Assembly: GCF_947496855.1 (NCBI RefSeq)
Contig: NZ_CANMED010000003.1
Span: 186,001 to 250,000, forward strand
Source of the DNA: an uncultured Aquimarina sp.
GTDB lineage: Bacteria > Bacteroidota > Bacteroidia > Flavobacteriales > Flavobacteriaceae
Length of the DNA stretch: 64,000 nucleotides
Direction of reading: 5' to 3'
Part shown: positions 63,434-64,000 of the stretch, piece by piece
Layout of the letters: every line of letters begins with the position of its first letter
How positions within the stretch are numbered: the first letter of the stretch is position 1
Position numbers and translations under genes: made by a program
The notes under the pieces: model-generated
The model's database searches: none
What the model was told of the DNA's origin: nothing
What the model saw: only the letters and a program-made list of their open reading frames with translations

Positions 63434-64000
63434 TTGAAAACCAATCAATTAACTTCTATAATTCACTATTTAGCAATAGTTTACCTATGTGTTCTTTGCT
63501 TTTCTTGTGGAAATTCTTCTAAGGAAGATAAAGATCATCTGGTATTCAGATACAATGAATATTCTAATATTTCCACTTTAGATCCTGCATTTGCCAGAAA
63601 TCCACCAATTATTTGGGCTACAAATCAATTATTCAATGGCCTTGTACAATTAGATGATTCATTACACGTACAACCGGATATTGCAAAAAAATGGACTATT
63701 TCGGAGGATAATTTGACCTATACCTTCATATTAAGAGATAAGGTAAAGTTTCACAAACACACTGCTTTTAAAACTAAAGACAGCACTCGAGTAGTCATAG
63801 CAAAGGATTTTGAATATAGTTTTAATAGACTTATTGATCCCAAAGTCGCATCTCCTGGAAATTGGGTATTAAAAAATGTAGCAAATTATAAAGCACTTAA
63901 TGATACTACATTTCGGATACAATTAAAAAAACCTTTCCCTGCCTTTTTGGGATTAATGAGTATGCGCTATTGCTCTGTAGTGCCAAAAGAAGCTGTAGCA
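63434..64000 (+). CDS. Peptide-type ABC transporter substrate-binding lipoprotein, 3' end outside window
   Basis: The frame is open from before 63400 to the window end with no stop. It reads a lipoprotein signal (YLAIVYLCVLCFSCGNSS), then NEYSNISTLDPAFARNPPIIWATNQLFNGLVQLDDSLHVQPDIAKKWTISEDNLTYTFILRDKVKFH. This is the SBP_bac_5 family pattern of dipeptide/oligopeptide binding proteins. No in-frame ATG precedes the signal peptide. TTG at 63434 (then KTNQLTS) is the best start I can see. Expected length is about 540 residues. Confidence 0.82.
   Translation, partial: MKTNQLTSIIHYLAIVYLCVLCFSCGNSSKEDKDHLVFRYNEYSNISTLDPAFARNPPIIWATNQLFNGLVQLDDSLHVQPDIAKKWTISEDNLTYTFILRDKVKFHKHTAFKTKDSTRVVIAKDFEYSFNRLIDPKVASPGNWVLKNVANYKALNDTTFRIQLKKPFPAFLGLMSMRYCSVVPKEAVA

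Noticed and set aside
1..64000. CRISPR arrays, tRNA or rRNA genes, transposases, integrases, phage genes
   Set aside because: I found no direct-repeat array, no cloverleaf-like sequence and no recombinase motifs in any convincing gene.

Overview
The window comes from an AT-rich Bacteroidota chromosome, most likely a marine member of the Flavobacteriaceae. The evidence is a SusC/SusD pair, type IX secretion (T9SS) C-terminal tails, Bacteroidota-type promoters (TTTG, about 19 nt, TAnnTTTG), few Shine-Dalgarno sites, a complete alginate locus and the succinyl-type arginine operon of this phylum. No tRNA, rRNA, CRISPR array or insertion sequence was seen. Genus cannot be fixed from the sequence alone.

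Layout. (1) 1-1601: the 3' part of a DUF1080 protein converging on a fructokinase-type sugar kinase. (2) 1648-12608, minus strand: a tightly packed operon read as acyltransferase, argG, argC, proC, argD, proA, proB, argF', argB, an argE-like deacylase and argH, closed by a terminator. It should run glutamate to arginine through N-succinylated intermediates and also holds the whole proline pathway. (3) 13410-33228, plus strand: an alginate utilisation locus. A FadR-type GntR regulator is followed by SusC, SusD, a PL6 lyase, an IPT/TIG lipoprotein, a PL17 lyase, KdgF, an MFS importer, an SDR reductase, KdgK and KdgA, which together can take alginate to pyruvate and glyceraldehyde-3-phosphate. 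A second transcription unit (29942-33228) encodes a T9SS protein and two tandem lyase-like jelly-roll proteins. Its promoter carries the same operator, in the same position, as the regulator's own promoter.

(4) 33236-35558: a divergent cell-envelope group of a DUF5777 barrel, an OB-fold protein, a mono-haem lipoprotein and a YceI protein. (5) 35847-53428: a large accessory locus with a nucleotidyltransferase-like protein, three B12-binding radical SAM enzymes, two methyltransferases, two GT-C-like membrane glycosyltransferases, a CxxCH membrane protein, an internally deleted GT2 gene, a flippase, an SGNH hydrolase, an APS kinase, a sulfotransferase, and a carbamoyltransferase-SxtJ-DUF5989 trio. 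It looks like a pathway for a lipid-linked or exported glycan or lipid decorated by methyl, sulfate and carbamoyl groups. I do not recognise the product, and this is the best candidate for an undescribed system.

(6) 53516-64000: mostly housekeeping genes: a SnoaL-like protein, carB without its allosteric domain, rpmH (small), a TPR protein, a thioredoxin-like protein with CxxG, a half-size TSUP permease, a lytic transglycosylase, an alpha/beta hydrolase, a small GNAT-like protein, mtaB, and the 5' part of a peptide-type ABC substrate-binding lipoprotein cut by the window end.
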